Below are positions 49,352 to 63,561 of a stretch of 64,000 bases of DNA, in pieces. A model generated the notes under the pieces. It had not been told where the DNA came from, did not search any database, and saw only the letters and a list, made by a program, of their open reading frames with translations. The position numbers were made by a program, and so were the translations under genes. This DNA is from Aphidius gifuensis (lineage: Eukaryota > Arthropoda > Insecta > Hymenoptera > Braconidae). The DNA lies in assembly GCF_014905175.1 (NCBI RefSeq), contig NC_057791.1:6634001-6698000 (forward strand), given 5' to 3'. Within the stretch, counting starts at the first letter, position 1, and the number at the start of each line of letters is the position of its first letter.

Positions 49352-52300
49352 TCAAAGATCGAGACATGAAGTCTTAAGTACAATGATACCAATATAGACA
49401 AATTTATCATCTTGATAATCAATTGTAAAATGACTGTTTATAAAAATTTTTCAAAATTTCTATTTAATTCTTTTAGATTGTAATGTGATTTAATAAAATT
49501 AAAAATAATATTATTTATTTTCTTCTTCTTTGTTAAAAGTACAAAATTAAATTTGTAATATTATAAGATTTATATAATTAACAATTGATTTATGACTTTT
49601 AAAAAATGAAATAAAAATGATGATTTTTCTTTTGTTAATACCGCTTTATATGCATATTTTTATTCTTTTTTAAAAAAAAAAAATTTAAATATATATTTTA
49701 ACTTGATGCTAATTTGATATTTTTTTATTGCGATTAAAAATGAAACCAAGTTGTAAAGAAAAAAAATATATATATATAAATATTTGTTTTTTACGCCCAC
49801 ACGTCTTTTGACTTCGACCAGATCCTTGTCGAAAGTGCAAAGCAACTGCGAGTGTAGTTTAGTGAGTTGTAACTGTATCAAGTTGACCGTGACATGGTCG
49901 TGCATAAATCATTAACACTCGTAATATGATCGAATTTTAAATATGAAAAAAAAAATAATATATATATAATAAAAATTTTTGTCAAATTTATATTAAACAA
50001 TAAATTTAAAATTACAGATATTTCAAGTTGTGTAGTTTGATAATTTTGACCTGTTAAAAATGACAAAAAGATTAAAACATTTTTGTAAACATTTTTTTAG
50101 TTAGATTATATTTCTTTTAATATATCCCGAGCTAAACTACATCCGGATATGTATTTGATAAAGCATTTGATAAGTCAGTATACACACAGGATACAATGAA
50201 AAATTCTGTGAGTTAATTCAACACACAAGCCTAGTATTAAACCAACAAAAAAATTGAGTCTAAACTGTTTTAAATATCTGATTTATGTAAAATTTAACAT
50301 TTATTTTTCAACAAAGAGTATATATGAATTATAGTTTTACAAATTGAGTTAGAAGTCTTTGAGAAGTAAAAAAAAAAATAAATGACATTACTGAAAATCT
50401 AACTATCAGAGTGAAGCATTTGATTCAATAGTGATAATTTCCAACTCAAATGTAATTTACCGCCAAGCATCACGCACGTACCACCACCATTCTGGCTTGT
50501 AACTAGATTGAGTACACTCAACATAAATTCAGTATCTCGTATATAGTCAGGGTTGCCCAGCATATATATATATCGACGGACACTACAGACCAGGGGTGCC
50601 AATCTAATAATACCAATTGACTCAACTCAACTAGGCACGAACACGCTCGATTTGTCTCCATCGCCCTCATCATAATCCTCAGGAACAAATTTTTTTTATT
50701 CAAAAAAAAAAATATTCAAATTTATCATATGAAAAAATTAAAAATAGTGTCATGAAATATTTGAGAAAAAGTATATTTACATTTTGATTATTTTCTTAAA
50801 TATATCAAGCTGTTTTTTTTTCTTTATTTCTTTCTCACTTTACATGTACCCTATAAATGTATATGCACCCTTCATGACATGTCGGATGCATTGTTGTCAT
50901 CAAGTCAAATGGAGAGAAGACGAAATGTAACATAGTACGCATGGATGGACCACCCAAGTGCCAGATGGGTGACTGATGTGGCATCATAGTCACCCCTAAA
51001 AATTTCATCAACTTGACAAGGGATTTTTTTTTTTCCTCTTATTCTTTGTATCTAAAAAAATTTCCTTCTTTTTTATTTCGTAATGTTGCTAAATTGGATT
51101 GAGTAGATATCCATGTTGCAAGGGGTTAAATTAAAACAAAAAAACAAGGACAGTTAAACGCAAGTATGCGAAGAAAAAACAAATCTAGAATGCAGAAAGT
51201 TTTACATATAGGCATGCTGATGTACGTTCTTTATCATGGACACACGAAAGATAGAAAAAAAAAAAAATTACTGCCCTATGGTTTGAAATCACATGAATGT
51301 ATATGCGTGTTTATTTTTATTCCCTCAAGGTTAGGGTATCAAATAATGACGTAACAATAACGGGAGTTTGAGCTAAAAAATTATTTACTATAAAAACAGG
51401 GGATTACTGTCGTCAATGGAACAACTAGTTATTTTTGTTTGAGTGTGTATCTAACTTGTTAATAGGACAAGATTTGACAGTCATCCCTGTTAACGATGTT
51501 TTCAAAAATAATATATGTATTGACTGTCAAATAAAATTTTAAAAATTAAATTAACATATAATTCAATTGACTATATATAATATTTAAAATAATTACTGAT
51601 CAATTCAATTAAGAATCAATATTATAATTAAATTTTAAAAAAAAAGGAAAAATTCAACTGCTAGAAAATTTTCAAAGTTAAATATATATCCATTACCACT
51701 TGTTTTTTATTTTTGTGATAAAATATACTAAAAAAGATACATCTTTGAATGCTTTTATAAAATTTTATATATATACCTTAATTCTTAGGAGCACTCAAGT
51801 TGACGGGCGCGCACACTCAACTTCATTACTAATAAATTTCACGTACAGTAATTTTATATATACAGTAAAATTAAACTGCTTGTATATGTATGTGTTTAAT
51901 ACGTGTAATACGTATCAAGAAATAGTCCCACGTCATTATAAAAATAAGACACAGTGTTGAATGATGATGAACGACTCGTTTACATCAATTCTTATACCAA
52001 TTTTCTTGAAACTTTTTTTTTAATCATTATATTATTTATATTACTTTACAGCTTATGTACGTGTCTCAATTTTCTCAAGTATAATTGTTTAATGAAAATT
52101 ACAAAATTAAATTACATACATAATGCTTATCAAGTTGTTATTATATAAATTAAAAGAAAAGGAAAAAAAGCAAGCATTAATCACGTTTTGACAAAGTTGA
52201 ATTAAACTTCTTAACATTTAGTAAACAGACCAACAGACGAGCATTTGGTCTCGTCGTCGGAAATTGTCAGAGACGTGATGCACGTTGTGAATAATAATTA

Positions 52301-53129
52301 TAAATTTATATATGTATTTTTTTGATTTTATTTTGACCTCATCTTTTCTTGTTTTTTATATACATTTTGATGCACTTTATGTACTGTCAAGTAATTTGAT
52401 TCAGCTCGTACACCTTCTGCCTGTTAAAAATATATATTTAAAAATTTATAATTTCATCATCATATATATACATAATATAAATAATTTAAAACAGACATAT
52501 GACTTGTACTATATCTTCATTAGTCAAATAAAATAATATTAAATTCTTAAAATCTATAAGTTGTGTATATGTAAAATAATTTAAGAAAAAAAAAAACATA
52601 AAAAAACTATTACAAGATATAAAATAACAAACTTTTCTCAGATTTTCCATCACTATTATGATAAACTTTGAAATTCGTAGAAGCAATTCTTATTTCTCCC
52701 TTCTTCATTTGAGTCTTGACGTTTATGTACAATTTTAACATCAATAAACATATGGTGGACCACCGACAGTCTGCCAAATAAATTACGAATCCATTATACA
52801 TTACACCGACCGAGAAAAGAACATAAGAACCACCGAATGAACAATAATAAACTCTTTCAACCGGAAGACAAAAGAAAAAAATATATATAATAATATTCAT
52901 CTATTTAGTTTTTTATATTTTTATGCTGCAATTCGTGATATGTTGATAGAATAAAATTCAGACCCTGTGGATTGAATGTTGTGCACGCCTCAACGACAAT
53001 ACGCTCTTTGAGTGCCTAATTCAAAACATTATCTTTTAGTGTACATATATATAACGGTTGCTATATAGTTCAGAGAGTATTAATAATATCCATGCATGTG
53101 TGTGGTTTGATTTTTGACAATACATTGTG

Positions 53130-53143
53130 AACACACACACACA
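53130..53143. repeat. (AC)n microsatellite
   Basis: Seven AC units in intron 6, just upstream of a 37-codon open frame at 53171. Confidence 0.75.
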
Positions 53144-53689
53144 GCTAAAATTTGAAAAAAGAACAAAAAAATGAATAAAGACGAAGAGCACATTTTATCC
53201 CAGTGGAGTTTCCCATCAGCTAAAAACTGTGAAAAGAACCAGCAAAATGAACAATATCATCAAATTTCATTATCGATATTATAATGCCTGGCTTGATTCG
53301 CACCAAGCCGCGGTTGGCTAACCTGAATAGAAACACCCTGTTCTATATATATAGGTGGTAACGACCCCCAACAGTCTGATGGATTTAAAAACTTCCCCCA
53401 TCATTTTTATGGTTATATATATATTGTAGACTATTGAAACTTGGTTCTAGTATAAATTTACAAAAAATTATGCCAATCATCAATTTTAATGTATCATAAT
53501 TTTTTAATGAAGCTCGTGCGAAAAAGAAAAATTAAAAATTACTAATCAATATATGCGGTCGCAATAAAAGTTCATATGTTAATATCACACTGTATTATTG
53601 TAAATGAATATTGCGTCAATTAATTTTGACGAGTTACAAATACCTTGAGGAAAAAATAAGAGATTAATAAAAAAACAAAAACAACGAGT

Positions 53690-53765
53690 AGCGCATTGGT
53701 ATCTCAGCGTGCGATGTTGGAGGATTGGCAGCGGCGCCCGTTTGCTTTAGCGCAGTCTGGCAATA
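53690..53765 (+). other. GC-rich patch with a tRNA A-box-like motif
   Basis: GTAGCGCATTGGTATCTCAG (about 53687-53706) resembles a tRNA/SINE A box, TRGCNNANNGG. The patch is GC-rich and ends at a TA microsatellite. No B box (GGTTCGANTCC) is present at the right distance, so it is not a functional tRNA. It may be a truncated SINE or simply a regulatory island. Confidence 0.2.
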
Positions 53766-54022
53766 AATATATATATATATATAATAATATCCCCCTTTTC
53801 AATCAAGCCATGTATTCATATTCATTCATATGTATATGTTTGTACAGTATCCAGATACATTGATAGAGAAATTGAGCCTGCACTCATGGTGAAAGACTCA
53901 GATGCACATTTCAAGTTATAGCAGCTGTCACCTTTTTTCGTCAATGAATATATGTATGAATATATAACAATATTGGCCAATCACATACTTTTATTTTGTT
54001 GTAACTCATCGTACACAATATA

Positions 54023-54051
54023 TGATGGCTGACATGATCAACTATATTACT
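54023..54051. repeat. Copy 2 of the TATGATnnCTGACATGATCAACT motif
   Basis: Identical to the copy at 45599-45613 over 15 bases (54029-54043), and in the same orientation. The distance between copies is about 8.4 kb. Confidence 0.4.
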
Positions 54052-57000
54052 GATGAATTTGTCAACGCAGTATTAATTATTTTAATATGAATTTTATGAT
54101 TTAATATATGCGAGTCATTATAATTATTTACTCCAGTTCTAAAGCATCACAAATTAGGACATTTTATATATCTTCTCTGAATATTTTATTACTTTTACTC
54201 TCAAATCTATATGAATAACGTGTTTGTGTCTGACTATTAATCAGAGAATAAATTCTCTTGCAATTAGCATATTAGTGATTTAATATTTAACACGTTTATT
54301 TAATCGAGTTATAATGAGAAATTTATGAACATAGTAAAAATATGATTAATATTTTATTAAAAAGTACAGTGTATTAAAACTTGGATCATCATGTCAATTG
54401 AAACTGAAAAATTATAGTCAAGAACTGTTGAAAAGACAACAAAATTCAAAAAATAATTTAAAATAACCAAAGCAGTTGGTGACATTAAGAGAAAGAAATA
54501 TTGAATGATCAATTTAGTTTAAAATGATGAATTAAAAAAATAAATATCCTATTTTTGGAAATTGTTGGATAATTGACATGAGATATACCAAGGGACAAGG
54601 TCAAAGTCCTCGTTACGTGGATCAAATGGAAACTTGGTAATATATAATCAACACAATATGAACGACCAACCTTAACACACAGAGTTGTCTCTCTCATATA
54701 TTTCATATACCCCTTCACCAATTACTTGTCATGACTTTGAATATTCTGATGGGTTAATCCTCACTGAATTCAAATTGCGGAAGAGGCATTGTCTCACAGT
54801 AGTCCTTGTGAATTTAGGTGACACGAGTATTTTCAAGTGAAACGTGTTCTGCTATATAATAATTCATGTATTCATTACTGTTTCCAAAAACCATCATGAC
54901 GCCATTATTGGTTTATTCATGAAATATATTCTTGATCAAATAATCATACACTAATAAAAAATGTAAATATTCTCTTCAATCACACTAATGCATTTTATGC
55001 GTTACATAAAATCATCTTTTTTTTTTCAATTTTACTCTTATTTTTGCGTTGTTAAATTCACATTGACGTGAATTTTTGTTTTTTTGTTGCTCTAAATGAT
55101 TTAAAAATAATTTTATCGTGAGTAAAAAATAACTCAAGAAGAGCTAAATAAAAATACTAGGGACAACACTTTGAGTTTATGCGGCCACGAGTCGTAAACT
55201 TTATAGTTGAAGAGCGCTCAACTCTCCCAGTGTGTATCTATGTATTTTTTATTTTTATCATTTTCCTTGTTTCTCTTTTATTATTTACAATATCCATCTC
55301 ATTCTGATATTTCATATGGTTTGACTGCCAAAATAGCCAATCTTTATATGCTACTTTAACGGTCTCTCACTCGGTTTAGTTCGATCTATTACGACACCAT
55401 GAAATCAAAAAGCTCTTCTGTACAGGACAAATTTCTTTTTTTATTCTTTTATTATTTTTTGATGTACCAACAGATCACCATGGCTCGTTTTCCAAATTGT
55501 TTTTCTTTGATGAATCAAATCTTGTGTTATTTAAAGCTAAATAGTACACATATATTTATCTTTTTTTCTTATTTTTTTTTCTATTTTTTGTCTTCAAGGA
55601 CAGCCACTTGGAAAGTGAAAGTACCAAATCTTTAATGGTACCTCCTGTTGTGAGCACAACTTCAGATGGACCCCACATGTTTTTAAATCCCATCAAAAAT
55701 AATTTCTCAAAACGTAACATCTCTCGTTACATTTTCTTTACGCTGAATCAACAAAAACACGATGGAAAAACCTCAGGGGGTGTGCTCGAGTTTAAACTAA
55801 AAAAAAAAAATATAAAAAAACTACATTTCGAGTGGCTTAAAAACCATGCGAGTTTTATTCCCAGAATGTTTTTCTTTGTCCTATAGCACTTGGCGCCTTT
55901 TTTTTTTTATTTTTCTCTAAGTAACCCGAAATTTCTTGGGACAGTTTCAAATGACCATTTCAAGGATTGTTTTTTCTATAAAGCATATATATATATAGCT
56001 TCATACTGCGTTAGAAAATGATTGTGATGTTTTTTTTTTTTCTTTTTACATTTTGTCTATTGTAAAATAAAGAGTTTCAAAGAACAAAGTCAACAATTGA
56101 AAATAAAAGATAAAAATATATTAGTCTAGTTTCTTAAATGCATAACAATTGCCAACAAATTAGAGAATATAAAATTATCTTGTATATGTGGTTTGTCGGC
56201 TTTGTCGAAAAATAAAATGGCCATTGTTGTTAGAGTCCTATTATTATATACAGCATGACGAAAAGAATTACATTTAAAAATTTCTAAAAAATAATAATAA
56301 TAAAAAATAATAGTGCAAGTGTTTAGAGAAACGATGGAAAAATTGCTGTCACCACTCACCAGTTGTCATTTACATGCACTGGCAAAAAGTATATATATTT
56401 TTTTTTTATCAAAAACTGTAATCTGCCCCATGAGTTTTTTTGATAAGATCTCCATGGGACAGGTAGTCTGGTATTCATTAAAAACTCATTAATTCATCAA
56501 AGCCTTGGTCTTGATGAAAGAAAAAAAAATATATATTTTAAATTTTCTTTGTTTATCTGTTTGAATGAATATTATTTTACAAATTTTGTAGAATTATTTT
56601 TAACTATTTTCATACAATATATATGAACTTGGTTTATTTATTATTAATTTATCGGTTTTAGCTGAAATTAATTATTAAGAGTCTGATCAAATGTCAGTGT
56701 GACGACTTCGCACCCTGTTTTATCGATTGAATATACTGACGAATAAAATTGTATTATATGACAAAGGCACGTTCAATTACCTTGATGAATCTTTCATTAG
56801 CTTTGGGTTTTATGTTTATTGCTTTCTCGTGGAGGGGATTATATGTCCGATAATGAAGATCTCGATAAACTCACATATTAACATACAAATATATATGTGA
56901 ATTTTTCACCACGTGAGAATAAATAAAATACAATTATTCTAATTCAATTACAATTTCCGTTTGTATATTAACAAATAGACAAAATTAAAAGCAAAAAAAA

Positions 57001-60000
57001 AAAAATAAAAGAAATAACATAGTCAAATTATAATCTTAGTCTATCATCAATTTTTTTAACGACTTGCTTCAAAATTTATAGTAGGTCAATGACAGCTAAT
57101 TCTGTTATTTTATATTTGCTCTATTTTTATATCAATTTTTAGGATTATTATTTTCGCACAGTACTCATATTTTTATCATCAAACAAAATGTTATCATGAA
57201 GTGTTGAACAAAAATCTATTTACTCAACACATCATGGAGAAATTAAATTTTTTTTTTTTTATTACACAATCAGCTGTTGGATGTAATTTTTATTATTTAG
57301 CTACTGTAGTATAAATTAAAAGAGGGGAAATGTATTCACATGAATATTTGCAGAGCTAGCATGTTTACTTTTTTATATCCCACAAGATTATATCAATGAT
57401 GACGTATGCCAAGTATGCTGATTATTTATCAAAGTTCCATCAGAGATTATCAAAACGGAAAAAAAAAAAAAAAAATAGAAAAAGAAATATAAATTGTTAA
57501 TAAAAATTAAATAATATTTTTTTTTTTTTTTAATTGAATAATCAAGTGTATTAAATATAAGTAAATTGAAAGAATTTTTAAAAATAAACTCTTTTGTTTA
57601 TGAGAACAAAGAACGCTTCGTTAAGCTGATAAAATTTTTCATTTTTATTTCTGGCAGATGTGTGTATAGTCAGTTCAATGCAACCAGGTAGACAAAATCA
57701 CAATTTTTTTACAAGAAAAAATAAAAAAAAAACAACTACTTCGTTAGTTACTAAAAAGACAGCATAAAAGTCCTCAAAAAAATTCGTTTCTCTCATTAAA
57801 AAATAAAAAAAATTAACACTTTTTATATGCATATGGTAAAAAAAAAAAAAAAATTTTATGAAATAATAAAAACTTGAACGCCTGTACACGTCATATTAGA
57901 GTCATTTTCCACACGCTGTGTTTTACAACTTGAGGGTAATTAAAATAATAACAAGCATATTAAATTTAATTTTTTTAAATTTTTTATTTCATTTTCTATA
58001 CCATCTACTTAAAGACATTTTATCGAAAATTAATTTCACATGTATTCACATCAACTTATGTAATTCAAGAAGAAAAAAAAACAAGACAATGTTTTTTTTT
58101 TTAGGAAATTTATATATCCATTATAAAGATTGATCAGCATTTAATTTCGACATTGAGTCTTCAATCTGATGATAATGATCTTTAATCAAAAATAAATCCT
58201 CACAAAGTAGACAATTAAAAACAAATTTTTCCAAAAAAAAAAAACATCAATAATAATAATATTAATACTATTAATAATAATAACAATAATAAAAGTAAAG
58301 GAAATGGGAAAATCTCCGTTGGGAAAATGAGGGCCGGAAGCGAGCTGTTATGCCTTGATAGAAACGCAAACAAAAAAATAAAAAAAAATGAGGGAATGCT
58401 TTAGGTAATGACCGGTGGCCAACCCCCGGCGTGTCATTTGGTGCAAAAAACCAACAAAGTCGAAATGCACTACTCCTCCCCTCAAATCGCCCTTGGTGTA
58501 CACAAGTAAAGAGGACATGAAAAATAAAAAAAAAACGGTCATCCAACAAAAAGAAACAGCATTTCTCAAAATGTACTTTTTCAATAAAATATATAGGTAC
58601 ATGCAATTTTGTAAATTCCACCATGCATAAGTCCTGTATTTTTATCCATTATTATTATTCATAAATAAATATATTTTTAAAACCTGATAATAATACAAAT
58701 ATTTTCTTTTTTTATAATATAAAAAAATATATATTTCAAGTATTTTAATTCTTTTATTTTTAACTTTTCTCTAAATTTAAAAAATTAAAATTCACATATC
58801 GTGACTCGTATCTCGACGCTTTTTTATTACCCCATTCGTTTGATCTTGCACTCAATGTTGAAGATTCCAATTTATATATATATTTTGTCTTGCATGTTTT
58901 AACAATTTTATTTATTTATTTTTCACATCTATATTTAACGGGACAACAACTCATGTGACATATTTTCTCAGTACTTAAAGATGTTACAGACTTTTAAATA
59001 TTCGTTTATATATGATAATAAAAAGAAAAAAATAAAATTGAATAAATAAGTAAAAATTAAAAATAATGAATATTTCGTACTATATATACAATGCTGTAAT
59101 TATAAACCATTCAGACTAGCATGGGTGCGTGCTGGCAAACACTTTGAATCATGTTGCATCGTTTGGCTGTATATTTATAATGCAGTTGCAATGTACCGCA
59201 TAAAAATATATTTAAAAAAAATATCATAAAATGTCAGTACAACACGCCTGACTAATATTATTGTGATGAAATTTCACAAATGTTTGACAAATGTCATCGT
59301 GCACTTGCCACTTGGTGGTGTCAAAATTTATGTCAGTGTGCCTATTACTCAGCAATTTTTTTTTTCTTTTTGACTAATGATTTTATAAATTTTTCACAAA
59401 AATACATATCATAATAACATGTGTTTTGATATTTTAATAATATTTGATTTAATGACGAGAAAAAAAAAAACACTATATGTATATCAGAACATTCAGTTTT
59501 ATTTGACCATAACCGGAAGTATTTTTTTTTTTTAATTTTTTACTGGACGCATCCGCCTTGTTCTACTGTCTAACGCGTGCGAGTCTCCCCCCAATTTTTT
59601 ATCACGTTTTGCTAACGTTTAATATGCTATAATGAACACCCACATCAACTATTTTAAATTTGCCTTATCCTATATGAATCAATTTAATATATTATTATTT
59701 GTGTTTAAAAATAATAATAGTGTTAATTAATTTTTTTTTTTTTTTCATTGATTTTTTGTATATTTATTTCTTCACTTACAATTCTCATGTATGAATAGCA
59801 TGAGGCTTTTTCATGAAGTCTTAGTAGAATATAGCAAAGAAAACTAATTTCACAAGTTAGTTATTTTTCAAAGATAACCTTTGTTTAAATACGAGCAAAC
59901 GTTTGTTAAACAAAAAATGATTAGCCGCGCCTTTAGTATATTTTTTCTTTTAATTTTTTCAATTTCAATTCACCAGAGTGTAAGAGAACGATAGCAAATG

Positions 60001-63000
60001 GGAAGGGCTAAGAAATAGTTGGCGTGTAAAACGATCGATACTGCCTCCTAAAACAATTAATCTTTAACGCTAGACATTTCATCGGCAGAATGTCTGAGTA
60101 ACAAAGAAAAAAAAACAATTATCATAATAAAATTGTTGGGATGCAATTAAAAAACAAACAAAAAGTAAAAAAAAAATTTACTGAATCAAAGGGACATGCG
60201 TATATTTATTGCAAAAATAATATCTTTGATGGTGGTCTGTCATTAGAAGGACGGAATAAAAAATTATATTTAAAAATCAGTTTGAATAATAAATAAATAA
60301 ATAATGTCAATATCTATGAGCTTCGCAGCTTATGTATATATTTTAACGTTTTTGACTGGTTCTATGAGTTTTTTTTTTTTTTAAATTATTTTTATAGATG
60401 GAATATATAATAAAGTATATAATTGGTTTGTTTTTTTTCTCCATATATATGATGGTTAGATATACTCATTTAATTAAAGCCACAAGTTCTCATAAACATA
60501 CTGGTAATATGATAATTATATTGCATTTGTGCTCGGTACCATAAAGCGTGCTGGATAATCATTGGAAAATAAATATAAAATTTCATTTAACTCTTCAATT
60601 TCTTGTGTTAATAATAAAAAATATTGCGATAAAATTGTACAAAATTTATAAAACTCTTTGATAAATAATACTGATTATTTTATTCATAATTAACTATTCC
60701 TTTTCTACATTTTTATTTTTTTTATTTCATTCTTAAAAAAAAAAATTTATAATTAATTAAAATTTCAATAATTAATATTCAATGATTTTTCAATTAAAAA
60801 ATATTATATCTTGCAGTGTGTATAAATTGTTTGTTATTGAATTGTCAATTTGAAATTTTTTTAATCTGATAAAAATAAATATTTTGTTCACGCCCTTTAA
60901 AATCATGACTGACATGTCCTTGTGTGTCTCATTTTGTTGGTCATATATATTTATAGAAGCTGTTTAAGCTTGCTTAAGGCAACTAAACTCATTAAATATT
61001 TAAGCATCCCTACTGTAAAAATAAAATATTTACAATTCATTTATATCCAATAAATTTAACAAACTTTTATTCAACAATGTATTTTGAATTCTTTTAAAAT
61101 ATTTAAACAAAAAAAATATATATTTGTTTATTTTTATATTGTATGGGGTGAGGTGACACGATCAGTAGATAAAACCAAGTAAAAAAAAATTAAATATAAA
61201 AAATATATATATATTCAAAAACATGCTGGGTTAGGTTATCCACAAAAAAATAATAATAATAATAACGACCTGGCGTGCGAGTGTTGCGTGTCGAGAATGA
61301 CAGACGCATGGACAGAAGGCGAGCGAAGTCGGCTACGAGGGTTAAAATATATAATAGTGAAAAAAAAAAAAAAATTTTAAACTAGAAAATAAATTAAAGA
61401 TTTTAAAATCGAGACCAATGTATTTTCCATTATAATGATCGTATATAGAAAAAATAAAATTAAAAAACTAAGAGAGAATCATTAGATGATGTGTGCAACC
61501 ATTAAAAATTTTGTTACAGTAGAATTTTGGTATTTTTTTTTTTGTTTTTTTATTCATTTGGGTAGTACAAGTTTATATATTTTTTATCAGATGTGGGAGC
61601 CACGCACTCTGGGGCCAATTTTTCTGATAGTGCTTGGTGCCATGGGAGCATATGATTCTGAAACCTAAAAAAAATAAAAAATAAATATATACGAGACTAA
61701 GCTTTTATATACAAAAATTTGTAGCATCACTGTATACATTTTATCCATGACTCGTATTAAATATGAATGCATTTTATGATCGTGGCTTTGAATATTTTCA
61801 GATATATTTCGCATATTCAGCCACACTTTGGGACACTATTATCCTCATGAGTGTATACGCAACCGTCAAAGGGCTTCATCTTTTTTCTATCGATCAAACA
61901 ATGTGACAAGCTTTTTTTTTATCATTACAAATTTACAGACAATTTTTTTTTTACATGTTAATAATAAATTTAGAAACTTGAAATTCATCAAATGCATATA
62001 TACATATGTGTTATATTTCTGACGGATTTGACAAATACATCTGACTTTGTTTGACCTTGATGATCATACAAAGTAACACATCAAAATATATTCATAAATG
62101 TACCTGTACTTTTAAATATATATTTTTTTACTTTGGTAACATTTGCTATATACAAAACTCGTTTTACTCGATTACTTTACGCTAATGAAAGTCGACTGGG
62201 CGTCAGTGTCTACTAATGTGATTACAACTCACGATAAAAAGTCAAGCTCTTGGCAAAATTGTTGCTTGATGGGTGCCACATTTAAAGCAAACGTCATTGT
62301 GTTTGTGTGTGTGTGTAACTTGAATTTTTTATTTTATTTTATCAATAAAAACTTTCATCGTTACACTCATTAATATGAATTAACAAAAGTGCAAGAAAAA
62401 TTCATTACTAATGATGATTATAATCCTCAAGTGTTCTATCGACAAATTGTTTCTTTTAATTATCTTTTTTTTCTGTATCAATTTGTCTGTCGTCATTGAC
62501 ATCGAATGAATTTTCAAATGAAAATAGAAATTTCAATTGATTTCTCATTGTGTTAATAACTTTGCTTGACGAACAGTCATCAAAATTTATACGTGATTTT
62601 TAATTTTTAAAATTTGATTGCAAGTTTATTTATGGTGAAAAAAAAAATATATTTAATGAAAATTTAAGAAAGAAAAGATATAAAAAAAGAAACTCTTGAA
62701 TAAAAAAAATTAGTTGATGAGACATCTTATCCTGCAGGAGTATGGACAACATGGGAAACCAATTAGTTGAAAAATGTTGTGCACAGTTGTTTTGATATGA
62801 GTGGTCCAAGAAGTTAGCACTCTTGCCAATGGCCCGTTATCTTTTTTTTTTTTTCCATTTTTGTATACTAAATATCTTATGAAAAAAATAAATAATTTGA
62901 AAATCATCAAAACATATATATCTCAAAATTTCATTTTATAAAATTGACTCAAAAAAAAAAATATAATTTTTGCAGTGACATAAAATTGACTTAAGACTAT

Positions 63001-63374
63001 AATTTATTACAGTTGAATAAAATTTGAAACGAATGCGGGAATTAAGCCAAGAATAGTAGAGAATTTAAAAAAGAAATAAAAAAAAAAAAAGAGAAACAAG
63101 ACAGAAAAGGTACTGGAGAATAAAAATATATATGAGAATCCCATCATCGGAGAATGATGATGGAGCCAAATGGTGATTAGGGAAGAATGTTGATTAAATC
63201 CATCAGCTTTGAGAGAGAAACCCTTAACGATCTATCGATAATTCTTTGACCTTTTTATTTATTATGTAAATGTGACTGAAATATACAAAAAAATACTATT
63301 TATTTCATTAGATATACTTTTATCATTTACACATGATTTTTATCATATATATTTATTGTAGAAATAAAGTGAAC

Positions 63375-63509
63375 ATGATGATGCACGTAATCGACCTGGC
63401 ATTTGTCAAGCACATCATCTTTGAATGTGCATATTTTTACAACATCTTGGCCTTCTTTGCACCTATCGTGAAATCAATTCCTTTCGCCTACACATACTTG
63501 ACTGTATGA
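63375..63509 (+). CDS. Possible 44-residue small ORF (hydrophobic peptide)
   Basis: Not recognised. Three consecutive ATGs (63375-63383) open a 44-codon frame ending in TGA (63507-63509). The product, starting MMMHVIDLAFVKHII, is hydrophobic and aromatic with Pro at 30 and 36, and could span or lie on a membrane. What stands out is codon use: about half the codons end in C or G (GTC, AAG, CAC, ATC, TAC, AAC, TTC, GCC) in DNA that is otherwise about three quarters A+T, while the reverse strand is broken by stops. An AATAAA lies about 47 bases after the stop. It could be a micropeptide gene nested in the intron, an exon, or chance within a conserved non-coding element. Confidence 0.3.
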   Translation: MMMHVIDLAFVKHIIFECAYFYNILAFFAPIVKSIPFAYTYLTV

Positions 63510-63555
63510 GAATAACGAAAAGGTTACTAGAACCGTTAATATTTTATTTTATTAA

Positions 63556-63561
63556 AATAAA
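63556..63561 (+). terminator. AATAAA hexamer after the small ORF
   Basis: A canonical poly(A) hexamer 47 bases downstream of the stop of the 63375-63509 open frame. Such hexamers are frequent by chance in this A/T-rich DNA, so it is weak support by itself. Confidence 0.2.
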
